From Cytophagales bacterium CG12_big_fil_rev_8_21_14_0_65_40_12 (lineage in GTDB: Bacteria; Bacteroidota; Bacteroidia; Cytophagales; Cyclobacteriaceae): a DNA stretch of 64,000 bases. This document shows, in pieces, positions 47,210-56,900 of this stretch. The translations under genes were made by a program, and so were the position numbers. How positions within the stretch are numbered: the first letter of the stretch is position 1; each line of letters starts with the position of its first letter. The stretch spans positions 62,001-126,000 of the forward strand of contig PCUU01000033.1 of the NCBI GenBank assembly GCA_002786855.1. The letters run 5' to 3'. A model generated the notes under the pieces. That model saw only the letters and a program-made list of their open reading frames with translations, searched no databases and had not been told where the DNA came from.

Positions 47210-48487
47210 TCAATCGATCATTTCCGCAACGAAATTCGGCAATGCAAAAGCCGCTTGATGAATTGCTTCATTATAATACTTTAGCCCTTGTGATTTCGAA
47301 AATGCTTTACTCTTGGCAGCATCAAAGCCTTTTTGAGGATGAGCGCTTCCTTTGGAAGAATATGAGAATGACCACATGCCAGTTGGGTATGTTGGAATAT
47401 AGGCCAAGTAGCAGTGCACTTGGTCTTGGCCAAATATTGAGCGATAAACTTGGTAAATCTCTCTAAATACCTTGCTGTTGAAGCGAGGTGATTCACTTTG
47501 GGTCACCATAATTCCATCAGGGCTCAAAATTCTATACACTTCCTTGTAGAATTCTACGGTAAATAGTCCTTCCGCAGGACCAACCGGATCAGTAGAATCT
47601 ACAATTACAATATCGAATGAGCCATCAGCCGCCTCATTTACATATTTGATACCATCATCGATAATCAAATTCAATTTTGGATTGCCGAAGGCCGAAGCAA
47701 TACTAGGTAAATGCTGTTTGCAGGCTTCGATTACTTTATCGTCAATTTCTACCATTACCACCTCATCAAACGAACCATGACGCAAAAGCTCTCTGGCTGT
47801 TCCTCCATCACCACCGCCAATCACCAAGGCGCGTTTCGGATTGGGATGCGTTAAAGTAGGCACATGGGTAATCATTTCATGGTAAACATATTCATCCTTC
47901 TCACTCGTCATTACCATGCCATCGAGCGTTAAGAGGTTTCCGTAAGCTTGAGTGTTGTAGACTTCTACTTTTTGAAAATCAGACTGGACATCATAGAGCT
48001 TACCATCATGTTTTAAAGAAAGTGCTATTTTATCGTCTCTTTCAGTGAACCAAACATCCCTGGTGCGCATTGGGCTGCCATCTTCTGCACTCTTTCCATC
48101 GCGCATGAGTTTGATGTCAAAATCCCTCTCTTTTAGTAATGCACGTTCACCACGGAGCAACTCAACTGCTGAGCCATGACCCGCTTTGAATTTTTCTTTA
48201 AGGATTTGGTAGGCCACCCATGGATTGACAGTATCACCGCAAGTGAAAATATCCACAGAAGCGTAACCATATTCTGGCCAAGTGTGAATAGCAAGGTGGC
48301 TTTCTTGAATTACAACTACTCCAGAAACACCGTAGGGCGAAAAATGATGAAAAGTGGAATTAATGATCGTAGCACCAGATTCTTCAGCAGCACCTTCCAT
48401 GCTTTCTTCTATGTGAACTACGTCATTAAGGATTTCTGATGAGCAATCGTAATACTCTACTATTATGTGTCTGCCAAGTGAAGCCAT
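47210..48487 (-). CDS. SpeD-SpeE fusion: AdoMet decarboxylase plus spermidine synthase
   Basis: 425 aa, two enzymes in one chain. Residues 1-115 are a prokaryotic class 1b AdoMet decarboxylase: [25 protein letters not shown], with Ser63 (pyruvoyl precursor), His68 and Cys83 as the catalytic trio. A basic linker (about 116-145) leads to a spermidine synthase domain: [33 protein letters not shown] (224-235), [11 protein letters not shown], and [10 protein letters not shown] (Asp297). It makes decarboxylated AdoMet and transfers its aminopropyl group to putrescine. Agmatinase downstream supplies putrescine. Confidence 0.92.
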   Translation of the reverse strand: MASLGRHIIVEYYDCSSEILNDVVHIEESMEGAAEESGATIINSTFHHFSPYGVSGVVVIQESHLAIHTWPEYGYASVDIFTCGDTVNPWVAYQILKEKFKAGHGSAVELLRGERALLKERDFDIKLMRDGKSAEDGSPMRTRDVWFTERDDKIALSLKHDGKLYDVQSDFQKVEVYNTQAYGNLLTLDGMVMTSEKDEYVYHEMITHVPTLTHPNPKRALVIGGGDGGTARELLRHGSFDEVVMVEIDDKVIEACKQHLPSIASAFGNPKLNLIIDDGIKYVNEAADGSFDIVIVDSTDPVGPAEGLFTVEFYKEVYRILSPDGIMVTQSESPRFNSKVFREIYQVYRSIFGQDQVHCYLAYIPTYPTGMWSFSYSSKGSAHPQKGFDAAKSKAFSKSQGLKYYNEAIHQAAFALPNFVAEMID

Positions 48488-48547
48488 TCAATATTTTTTG
48501 CACAAATATGAAGTCTTCATTTCAAACACACCAAATCAATGAGGAAT

Positions 48548-49048
48548 TTATTCCAAATTAAGTTGCCCGGGGTAGTAAAAATCTATCTCTGTGCACATTC
48601 CGCTGCTTAAATGTTGCCATGAGTCCAGCTCAACCTGCAGCCATGCACAGGCACCAGTAGAAAAGACTCCCCTTGGTCGTGAAACTAAATATTCATAAAG
48701 CATTGAAATGGAAGGATTGTGACCTATAATGGCCACGTTCTCAAACAGATCGTCCAGTCGGTTTACTGCCGCAACAAGCACGTTGCGAGTCGCCTCATAA
48801 TACTCTTCAGACGAGATTATTCTTGGAAGTTTGTCCATTGCACTGGCAACTTGGCTACAAGTTTCTAAGGTCCTCAAGGCTGGGCTTGTATAAATAACCT
48901 CCAAATCCACAGATAACGTTTTGAGGTATCTCCCTAAAAATTGTGCTTCATTGACACCATTCGCACTTAGTCTTCTGTTGAAATCAGAAGTGTCCTTATT
49001 GGCAGCATTGGCTTCAGCATGCCTTATCAAAAAGAGATTTTTAACCAT
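48548..49048 (-). CDS. sixA: SixA-like histidine phosphatase
   Basis: 166 aa, compact histidine phosphatase: LIRHAEANAANKDTSDFNRRLSANG (His10 in RHAE), EEYYEATR, and IIGHNPSIS with the second histidine. Matches the phosphohistidine phosphatase SixA family. Substrate protein unknown. Sixty bp downstream of the SpeD-SpeE start on the same strand; no functional link obvious. Confidence 0.9.
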   Translation of the reverse strand: MVKNLFLIRHAEANAANKDTSDFNRRLSANGVNEAQFLGRYLKTLSVDLEVIYTSPALRTLETCSQVASAMDKLPRIISSEEYYEATRNVLVAAVNRLDDLFENVAIIGHNPSISMLYEYLVSRPRGVFSTGACAWLQVELDSWQHLSSGMCTEIDFYYPGQLNLE

Positions 49049-49193
49049 TTTGTTGTTAGGTGGGTTATGCCTTTAACAACGCAATATCATACGACTTCAT
49101 ATAAATGCTGCCCCGGTTAGTGATTAAAGTATTTGTTTTTTTGAATCTTTTATGACCATCTTTGAAGCGGTCTAAATCCAAAGTCCATTATTT

Positions 49194-51686
49194 ATGTCGA
49201 AAAATCTAGTCATTGTAGAGTCACCCGCCAAAGCCAAAACTATTGAAGGTTTTTTAGGAAAGGATTTCACCGTAGTATCCAGTTATGGCCATGTTCGCGA
49301 CCTACCAAAAGGAAATAATGCAATCGACATTGCACATGGATTTAAACCTACCTACGAGGTAACGGCTGACAAAAAGGAAGTCATCCGAAACCTTAAAAAA
49401 TTGGCCAAAGAGGCTGAAACGGTCTATTTAGCAAGTGACGATGACCGCGAAGGAGAAGCCATAAGCTGGCATTTAAAGGAGGCATTAAAACTTAAGGACG
49501 ACACCAAAAGGATTGTATTCAGAGAGATTACCAAAAGCGCCATTCAAATCGCGATAGCCAACCCAAGAGTAATCGATATTGACTTAGTAAATGCGCAACA
49601 AGCCCGAAGAATCTTAGACCGTTTGGTGGGTTTTGAGTTGTCTCCTGTTTTATGGAAAAAAATCAAAAGAGGTCTTTCGGCAGGTAGAGTTCAATCTGTA
49701 GCCGTAAGAATGGTAGTAGAAAGAGAAAGAGAAATTGAAAAATTCAATTCAAGCTCTTCTTTCAAGATTTCAGCCGTTTTCAATTTGAATGATGGTGCTC
49801 AATTAAAAGCAGAATTACCAAGAAAATTCGATGCGGAATCAGATGCTTACGACTTTTTGAACAGTTGCATTGGCGCAAAATACTCAATTCTAGATTTACA
49901 AAAAAAGCCAGCAAAAAGAACCCCGGCCCCTCCTTTTACCACTTCAACACTTCAACAAGAAGCCAGTAGAAAATTAGGTTACTCTGTTTCAAGGACAATG
50001 TCGTTGGCTCAAAAGCTTTATGAAGCCGGTAAAATCTCTTATATGAGAACCGATTCTTTGAACCTTTCTGACGAAGCAGTAAAAAGTGCCACCGCGGAAA
50101 TTTCTTCTGCTTACGGAAGTCAATTTGTGCAAACCAGAAAATTCAAGACCAAATCACAATCGGCACAAGAAGCGCACGAAGCCATTCGCCCTACTTACTT
50201 TGCGAATCACGAAGCAGGTGCCAATTATGACGAAAAACGGCTTTATGACTTAATTTGGAAGCGTGCCATTGCTTCTCAAATGGCAGATGCAGAATTGGAA
50301 AAAACAACTGCAACCATTGCCATTTCCGGTAAAACAGAAACTTTAAGTGCTCAAGGTGAAGTCATTAAATTCGAAGGCTTTCTAAAGGTCTATTTGGAAT
50401 CCACAGATGATGAAGATGGTAATAACGAAGCTAAAGGAATGTTACCTCCTTTGACCGTTGGCCAAGCATTAAACCTTGACCATATGACCGCACGAGAGGG
50501 CTTTACCCGTCATGCACCAAGGTATACAGAGGCCAGTTTGGTGAAGCAGTTGGAAGAAATGGGAATTGGTAGACCTTCTACCTATGCCCCAACCATTTCT
50601 ACTATTCAAAAAAGAGAATATGTAGTGAAAGAGAACCGCGATGGTGTTGAAAGAAACTATCAAGAGTTAATTCTAAAAAACGGAAAGGTAAATACTGCTA
50701 CCAAAACAGAAATTACAGGAGCCGAGAAGATGAAGCTTTTCCCTACCAATATCGCCATGATTGTGAATGACTTTTTGGTAGAGCATTTCCCTAACGTAAT
50801 CGATTACTCTTTCACCGCTCGGGTCGAAGAGGAATTTGACCAAATTGCTCAGGGTTTTCAGCAATGGGACAAGATGATTGGTACTTTCTATGGTAGTTTC
50901 CATCAGAAAGTTGAAGACACCGAATCAATCAAAAGGTCTGATGTCAGCAATAATTCCCGAGAACTTGGTACCGACCCTGAAAGCGGTAAAATGATCATTG
51001 TAAGGATGGGCAAATTCGGCCCTATGGCGCAAATTGGAGAAGCTGACCCCGATGATGAAAATGCTGAAAAGCCAAAATATGCCAGTTTAAAGAAAGGTCA
51101 ATTTATTGAAAGCATTACACTTGAAGATGCGCTAGACCTCTTCAAACTTCCGCGCACCGTAGGATTCTATAAGGAGAATGAGATCATCGCTGCCATTGGA
51201 AGGTTTGGTCCTTACATTAAATATGAGGATAAATTTGTTTCGCTTCCAAAAGGAGTAGATCCGCTTGAACTGGAATTGGATGAAGCCATTTCATACATCA
51301 AAGAAAAACAAAGTGCAGATGCTCCTATTTATGTTTATCAAGGACATCCTGTACAAAAAGGTAAAGGACGTTTTGGGCCATTTATCAAGTGGAATGATAT
51401 GTTTATCAACGTCAACAAGAAGTACAATTGGGACAATTTGTCGGACAATGATATTATTGAACTGATAGAGGATAAACTTCAGAAGGAATCTGACAAAGTG
51501 GTGCAAAATTGGGATGAGGCAGGCATACGAATCGAAAAGGCACGTTGGGGCAGGCATACCATCATTAAAGGAAAAACTAAGGTGGAACTTGCTAAAACAG
51601 TGGATGTAGCCAAAATGACGCTAGATCAAGCCAAAACTGAAATAGAAAAGGCAACTCCTCAGAAAGCCGTCAAGGCAAAGAAAAAA
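49194..51686 (+). CDS. topA: DNA topoisomerase I
   Basis: 831 aa. Toprim domain (NLVIVESPAKAKTIEGFLG; ASDDDREGEAISWHL), the active-site Tyr283 in GKISYMRTDSLNLS, and helical domains (GLSAGRVQSVAVRMVVERERE, RPSTYAPTIS). The C-terminus lacks the zinc-finger repeats of E. coli TopA and instead has two or three short topo-C-type repeats (MGKFGPMAQIG, GRFGPYIKYE, GRFGPFIKWND) and a lysine-rich tail. Relaxes negative supercoils. A palindromic repeat starts 10 bp after the stop (TAA 51687-51689). Confidence 0.97.
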
Positions 51687-51699
51687 TAAAAGCATTCCA

Positions 51700-51730
51700 G
51701 ACCTATAAGGTTTTTGAAACCTTATAGGTC
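51700..51730 (+). repeat. Palindrome sharing its core with 14747-14773; probable topA terminator
   Basis: Perfect 14-bp arms GACCTATAAGGTTT with loop TTG, 10 bp after the topA stop, followed by GTTCTTTT. Core AAGGTTTTTGAAACCTT is the same 17 nt as in the palindrome after the propeller gene, while the outer arms differ. Confidence 0.75.
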
Positions 51731-51768
51731 GTTCTTTTAAACTCACTGATCCGATTCATCCTCTCACA

Positions 51769-51797
51769 CTGTCGCAGGTTCTCCGAACCTGTGACAG
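51769..51797. repeat. Imperfect palindrome with GGTTC/GAACC core
   Basis: Arms CTGTCGCAGGTTC and GAACCTGTGACAG (13 nt, one mismatch) with a 3-nt loop. Not near a gene end; resembles the palindrome at 51700 in shape. Confidence 0.55.
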
Positions 51798-51914
51798 GTT
51801 ATGAAAACAAGGACTCTGTCCGATAACTACCTCAGCCAATCGAAATTAGATAGACCCTTCCTGCGTCAGGGAAAGAAAACCGTCATTTGTAGTCAGGGCA
51901 TTCTTGAACTTCTG

Positions 51915-51943
51915 AAAAAGACCGCTGCGAGGTGACTTAAATA
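51915..51943 (+). repeat. 29-nt dispersed repeat, copy 1
   Basis: Matches 57841-57869 at 26 of 29 positions; both copies contain GTGACTTAAATA preceded by AAAAAGACC. No coding meaning. Confidence 0.7.
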
Positions 51944-52003
51944 GCGAGCTTAAGCTATTACTCAAACCCCTTCGCGTTGCTCTGCGGTAAGATTAAAAAC
52001 GAC

Positions 52004-52036
52004 AGTATTGAGGTTACCGTGAGTAACCTCAATACT
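52004..52036. repeat. Palindromic repeat AGTATTGAGGTTAC, copy 1
   Basis: Perfect 14-bp arms AGTATTGAGGTTAC/GTAACCTCAATACT with loop CGTGA. The same arms recur at 57680-57712 with a different loop. Confidence 0.8.
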
Positions 52037-52203
52037 TCTACTAACCCAGCTCATCTTTGATTGTATCGAAGTTGAATGATAATTCGGTTTTTTAACAGAG
52101 AAAAACCTTCTTTTGTTGCTCTGCACCCCTACGGTTTATTAAAACTCCAAAAACTACCTCGCTCCTATTTTTATATCAGGATTTTGCTTGTATTTTGAAC
52201 CTT

Positions 52204-52743
52204 ATGACCAGAGAAGAAGCAAGAACGATTTTAACCTCAATGACCAAAGGCGATAGTTTATTAAGACATGCCAGAAGTGTTGAACTAGTAATGGAAGCTT
52301 ATGGAAAGCATTTTGGCGAAGATGCCGAAGAATGGGCCGTCACCGGAATGTTGCACGATGCGGATTACGAGGCTTACCCAGAAGAACATCCAAACCGCAT
52401 AGTCAACATGCTGAATGAAATGGGTGAAAACAAAATCGCGCATGCCATCTCTGCACACTATACCAAATGGGGCGTTTCTTACGATACTCGACTAGACAAA
52501 GCACTTTTGGCTTGCGATGAATTAACGGGATTTATCATTGCTTGCTGTCAAGTAAGGCCAGAAAGTATTGAAGGATTAACCGCTAAATCAGTGAAGAAAA
52601 AACTCAAAACAAAGGGCTTCGCTGCCAAGGTAGAAAGAGACGAAATTGAGGCAGGAATAGAAAAACTTGGAGTTGAATTAGACGCACATATTGAGTTTAT
52701 TATCAATGTGTTATATACAAACAGAGTAGAACTCAGTATCTAA
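52204..52743 (+). CDS. HD-domain phosphohydrolase-like protein
   Basis: 179 aa from ATG 52204. HD superfamily: LRHARSVELVMEAYGKHFG (His22), GMLHDADYEAYPEEHP (His51, Asp52), ISAHYTKWGVSYDTRLDKALLACDELTGF. Members bind metals and may cleave nucleotides or related phosphates; substrate unknown. The stop overlaps the start of the sirtuin gene by one base (TAATG), a two-gene unit. Confidence 0.85.
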   Translation: MTREEARTILTSMTKGDSLLRHARSVELVMEAYGKHFGEDAEEWAVTGMLHDADYEAYPEEHPNRIVNMLNEMGENKIAHAISAHYTKWGVSYDTRLDKALLACDELTGFIIACCQVRPESIEGLTAKSVKKKLKTKGFAAKVERDEIEAGIEKLGVELDAHIEFIINVLYTNRVELSI

Positions 52744-53420
52744 TGAAAAAGCTTGTTGTGCTCACTGGTGCTGGCATTAGTGCCGAAAGTGGATTAAAGA
52801 CATTTCGCGACTCAGATGGGCTTTGGGAGGGCCATGATGTAATGGAAGTGGCCACTCCCGAAGGCTGGTATAAAAACCCAAAACTAGTTTTAGACTTTTA
52901 TAATGCCCGAAGAAAACAAGCCTTGTCTGCCGAACCTAATCAAGCACATCATATCCTAAAATCGCTCGAAGAACAATTCGATGTCACCATTATTACTCAG
53001 AATGTAGATCATCTGCACGAACTGGCTGGTTCATCAAAGGTCATTCATTTGCATGGCCAACTCTTTGAGAGTCGAAGCACCGTTGATGAGCGCTTGGTTT
53101 ACAAAATGAACCATTGGGAATTAAAACTGGGTGATCAATGTGAAAAAGGAAGTCAGTTAAGACCTAATATCGTCTGGTTTGGCGAGGCCGTCCCCATGAT
53201 GGACATTGCTATTGACATTACCCGGCAAGCGGATATCCTCGTGATTGTGGGTACATCAATGGTGGTTTACCCAGCAGCAGGTTTAATGCATTATGCCAAA
53301 CGTAATATTCCCATTTACGTCATTGATCCTGTTAAGCCTTCTATCTCAAAACAGCCAAATCTCCACTTTATAGAGGAAAAAGCGACAATAGGCATGCAAA
53401 AACTGAAAGAAATACTGGCC
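52743..53420 (+). CDS. cobB: SIR2-family NAD-dependent deacylase lacking the zinc cysteines
   Basis: 226 aa. Rossmann motifs GAGISAESGLKTFR and TQNVDHLHELAG, catalytic His104 in HLHG, and VIVGTSMVVYPAAG. Tyr53 and Arg56 in FYNARRKQ form the Y-x2-R pocket of class III sirtuins, indicating removal of succinyl or malonyl groups rather than acetyl. The four zinc-binding cysteines are absent: the module that carries them reads LFESRSTVDERLVYKMNH... and the whole protein has one cysteine (Cys133). Coupled to the HD protein. Stop at 53421-53423. Confidence 0.92.
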
Positions 53421-53437
53421 TGACAAAAATTTTACTT

Positions 53438-53460
53438 TGAGATTTTAAAAAATAATCTCA
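53438..53460 (+). terminator. Weak hairpin after the sirtuin gene
   Basis: Seven-base arms TGAGATT/AATCTCA with an A-rich loop, followed by GTTTTG. A possible terminator of the HD-sirtuin unit. Confidence 0.35.
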
Positions 53461-53595
53461 GTTTTGAAGCATCATGATTTTATGAGAATAGTGTTCAACA
53501 TAGCTGCCGTCAGTGCGCTGGTTACAAAATCAGGGAAATAAATCCCTGTCTCCCTATTTCAATAGATTTTTTTATTAAACATTATTCTCATTACA

Positions 53596-55005
53596 ATGAC
53601 GAATCAATCACGATTTTCAATAAAGAGGTTTTTTGAGTACCTCAAAATTTCAATTACTGGCCAGCAAGAAGATTTCACCACGGGCAGTATCAGGAAGGCT
53701 ATATTTATGCTTTCCATCCCCATGATTTTAGAAATGCTAATGGAATCCACCTTTGCGCTGGTGGATATGATTTATGTTTCTAGGATCAGCACTAACGCCA
53801 TTGCGACAGTCATCCTCACAGAATCGGTAATCACGCTGGTGTATGCCCTAGCGATTGGTTTAAGTATGGCAGCTACTGCGGTTGTCGCCAGACGAACTGG
53901 TGAAAAGGACATGGAAGGTGCTTCCAAAACGGCCGTTCAAGCCATCTTTCTTGGTGTATTCATCTCTGTCTCCATTGGACTCTTTGGAATCATTTTCCCC
54001 AAAGAAATCTTAGCGCTGATGGGTGGCGAGGCTGATTTAATCAACGAAGGTTATGGTTACACACAGATCATGATCGGTGGAAACATTACTGTGGTACTGC
54101 TATTCTTGATTAATGCGGTATTCCGTGGGGCAGGCAACGCCTCTATAGCCATGTGGACATTGGTATTGTCCAACGGACTGAATATCATTCTTGATCCAAT
54201 ATTCATTTTCGGTTTCGGCCCAATCCCCGCTTATGGCGTAGAAGGTGCTGCAATAGCTACCAATATTGGTCGTGGAGTGGCGGTAATTGGTCAATTGGCC
54301 ATCCTTTTCTTAGGCAAGAGCCGTATCAAAGTGGGACTGAAAGATTTGGTTTTCCGTACCCAAATCATGTGGAATTTGATCAAAGTATCGCTTGGTGGCA
54401 TTGGCCAATTCTTAATTGCAACTTCCAGTTGGGTATTCCTCACCAGAATCATGTCTGAGTTTGGAAGCGAAGTATTGGCTGGCTACGGCATTGCGATAAG
54501 AGTAATGATGTTTAGCATGATGCCCGCTTGGGGCATGAGTAATGCGGCAGCCACGCTTGTCGGTCAAAATTTAGGAGCAAAACAACCAGAAAGAGCAGAA
54601 CAGTCGGTTTGGAAAACAGGAAAGTACAATGCCATTTTTATGGTGTTAATTTCTATCCTCTATTTGCTTTTCGCTTCGACCATTGTGGGTTGGTTTAAAA
54701 ATGAAGCTGCTGTAATAGAAGCTGGTGCACTTTGTCTTCAAGTGATAGCCGCTGGTTATGTTTTTTATGCTTATGGCATGGTGCTTACGCAATCTTTCAA
54801 CGGTGCGGGCGATACCAAAACGCCAACAGTGATCAACTTCTTTTGCTTTTGGCTGTTTCAAATTCCATTGGCTTATGTCACAGCCTTAACCCTGAATTGG
54901 GGGCCGCTTGGTGTTTATCTGGCCATAATGATTTCAGAAGTACTGATCGCCATTGTCTCTTGGTATTATTTCAAAAAGGGAAAATGGAAAACTATTCAGG
55001 TTTAA
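53596..55005 (+). CDS. MATE-family multidrug/toxin efflux transporter
   Basis: 469 aa, 12 hydrophobic segments in two halves. N-terminal half begins after a short charged region (SIRKAIFMLSIPMILEMLMESTFALVDMIYVSRI), with the typical AVVARRTGEKD and GGNITVVLLFLINAVFRGAGNASIAMW; the C-terminal half shows SFNGAGDTKTPTVINFFCFW. An antiporter of organic compounds using Na+ or H+. No neighbour suggests its substrate. Terminator immediately downstream. Confidence 0.92.
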   Translation: MTNQSRFSIKRFFEYLKISITGQQEDFTTGSIRKAIFMLSIPMILEMLMESTFALVDMIYVSRISTNAIATVILTESVITLVYALAIGLSMAATAVVARRTGEKDMEGASKTAVQAIFLGVFISVSIGLFGIIFPKEILALMGGEADLINEGYGYTQIMIGGNITVVLLFLINAVFRGAGNASIAMWTLVLSNGLNIILDPIFIFGFGPIPAYGVEGAAIATNIGRGVAVIGQLAILFLGKSRIKVGLKDLVFRTQIMWNLIKVSLGGIGQFLIATSSWVFLTRIMSEFGSEVLAGYGIAIRVMMFSMMPAWGMSNAAATLVGQNLGAKQPERAEQSVWKTGKYNAIFMVLISILYLLFASTIVGWFKNEAAVIEAGALCLQVIAAGYVFYAYGMVLTQSFNGAGDTKTPTVINFFCFWLFQIPLAYVTALTLNWGPLGVYLAIMISEVLIAIVSWYYFKKGKWKTIQV

Positions 55006-55006
55006 A

Positions 55007-55032
55007 AAAAGCCCTCTTGATTGAGGGCTTTT
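55007..55032. terminator. Terminator between MATE and carboxylesterase genes
   Basis: Ten-bp stem AAAAGCCCTC / GAGGGCTTTT with a 6-nt loop, beginning immediately after the MATE stop and A-rich on the left, so usable from both sides. Confidence 0.88.
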
Positions 55033-55095
55033 AATTGTATCCTGTATCTAGTTCTGAAACATCTTTTCAAAAAAGTCATCTCATAACAAGGATTT

Positions 55096-56712
55096 CTATT
55101 TTTTATAATAACGGTCTAAGAATCGATATCTAGCGTCATTCTGTGCCTTCACTGCTTTACTTTCTACATCAATCACCATTACCGAAGGTGCATCATCTTT
55201 CGGCTCAACATTTGGCCATTGCGGAAGTTTCGGTCCGTTTGGATTGCCCGTTTTAATGAAGTTGGCAAAGAATTCCTGCATGGTAGCCGATACCTTGTAG
55301 TCATCTGCCGTCCAAGCAAAGTCCGTAACCAAATCGAGGTTGCCCATACAATATTCTATTTCGCAGGCATGTGGAGCACCAATGGCCGGAGGTGCAGCAG
55401 GACCTGAGTTAGTTCCACCCGCCAAGCCAGCTACTAGATTCTGATCTTTGAGAGGCGGCCTCAATTTGCTATATAAATAGCGATATACGCTTTTGTCGCT
55501 ATGCTTGCGATGAAGGTCAAACCACTTCCAAGTGCTATAAGCAATAAACCTATCAGAAGCCAGGTCAGTAGCTGACCACTCAATCTCTTTGTCATTACTA
55601 TAGGGATATAATTTAAGCGCTTCTTCGTAAGTGTCTGGAAAAGCTTCTTTCACTTTGGCTAAATATACCTCCTTTGAATAAGGACCTTGGGTAAAGGCGT
55701 AACCTGGAATCTCCGCATTGTTCCATCCCAATAACAATGGAACTTGAGCCTGCTCGCCCGCCTCAAATATTTCCGGAAGCGTTTTAGGAAGAAAATAACC
55801 ATCAATCACAGTCGGAAAACCAAACATTCGGGATTCACTAAATATTTCATACACCTCTCTGGTAGAAAGCGCACGAAGTTCTTTGATGCTCGAATAACCA
55901 GCTCGCTTCACAAAATTCTCCCCTGTCTTTTCTGCTTCTTGAAGAGAAACCGGTGCCATTGTGGGGTTAATGCCTGCTCCACTCTCACCAATTGCGCCAG
56001 CAATACGACTACGGGATAATGGAGAAGCCATTTGCATGCTAACGGCAGCGGAGCCCGCTGACTCACCTGCAATGGTAATTTTCTTCGGATCTCCACCGAA
56101 AGCTGCAATATTTTCCTCTACCCACTTAAGGCCAGCAGCCTGATCAAGCATTCCATAATTTCCAGAAGCCTTATAAGATACTTCTTTTGACAACTCTGGA
56201 TGTGCTAAGAATCCGAAAATGTTCAGTCTATAGTTAACGGTGACTACCACAATACCTTTCTTGGCCATGCTCCTTCCGTTATACCGAGGTTCCGATCCAT
56301 CGCCAGCGACATTACCACCACCATAATAGTAAAGCAGTACCGGCAGACCTGTTGTATTGCGTTTGGCAGGTGTCCACACATTCAAGTATAAACAATCTTC
56401 ACTAACACCATCAGACTCTGATTTCATATCGCCAAACACAATAGCCTGAACAGGTCGCGGGCCAAATTTCTTAGTTTCTTTTACCCCTTCCCAATTGTCG
56501 AGAGGCTGTGGTGCTTTCCACCTTAAATCCCCCACGGGTGGCTTTGCAAATGGAATACCGAGATAAGTTTGGATACCATCTTTGGTGTCGTAGCTGCCTT
56601 CAATGATGCCATTTTTAACCTTAGTCTGCACATTGAAAGCATCATTGCTTTGAGCCCACACCACTTGCGATGCAAAGAGTAATGCGGCTAGAATTGATAG
56701 TTTAATTTTCAT
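55096..56712 (-). CDS. Secreted type B carboxylesterase
   Basis: 538 aa, signal peptide ending VWAQ. Alpha/beta hydrolase of the carboxylesterase/cholinesterase family: TYLGIPFAKPPVGDLRWKAPQ, EDCLYLNVWTP, NYRLNIFGFLAHPE, GGDPKKITIAGESAGSAAVS (Ser218 nucleophile), GWNNAEIPGYAF region for the acidic residue, and GAPHACEIEYCMGN for the His. Splits esters, probably extracellular or periplasmic. It is transcribed away from the NrtR-like gene at 56901, with 188 bp between, a plausible regulator-target pair. Confidence 0.92.
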   Translation of the reverse strand: MKIKLSILAALLFASQVVWAQSNDAFNVQTKVKNGIIEGSYDTKDGIQTYLGIPFAKPPVGDLRWKAPQPLDNWEGVKETKKFGPRPVQAIVFGDMKSESDGVSEDCLYLNVWTPAKRNTTGLPVLLYYYGGGNVAGDGSEPRYNGRSMAKKGIVVVTVNYRLNIFGFLAHPELSKEVSYKASGNYGMLDQAAGLKWVEENIAAFGGDPKKITIAGESAGSAAVSMQMASPLSRSRIAGAIGESGAGINPTMAPVSLQEAEKTGENFVKRAGYSSIKELRALSTREVYEIFSESRMFGFPTVIDGYFLPKTLPEIFEAGEQAQVPLLLGWNNAEIPGYAFTQGPYSKEVYLAKVKEAFPDTYEEALKLYPYSNDKEIEWSATDLASDRFIAYSTWKWFDLHRKHSDKSVYRYLYSKLRPPLKDQNLVAGLAGGTNSGPAAPPAIGAPHACEIEYCMGNLDLVTDFAWTADDYKVSATMQEFFANFIKTGNPNGPKLPQWPNVEPKDDAPSVMVIDVESKAVKAQNDARYRFLDRYYKK

Positions 56713-56900
56713 AAATAACCTTTTAAAATTTGATTGGACTCCCTTATTTGAAATCGTTATAAAACGAATTGAGGGATGTAATTTACAATTCTTTTCCTAT
56801 TGTCTCACTTCGTAACAATAATAATTAACTGTTTTCAAAGCATCAAATTTTTTCTTTAAGTCGAGAGATTATAAATTGAAGCTCCATCTTCCATTAGTAC

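Larger units (their letters stand above)
51690..52203. other. Repeat-rich intergenic region (514 bp)
   Basis: No supported gene. It holds palindromes at 51700-51730, 51769-51797 and 52004-52036, and a 29-nt direct repeat at 51915-51943 shared with the intergenic region at 57603-58036. The rest is low-information sequence with stops in every frame. Confidence 0.75.
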
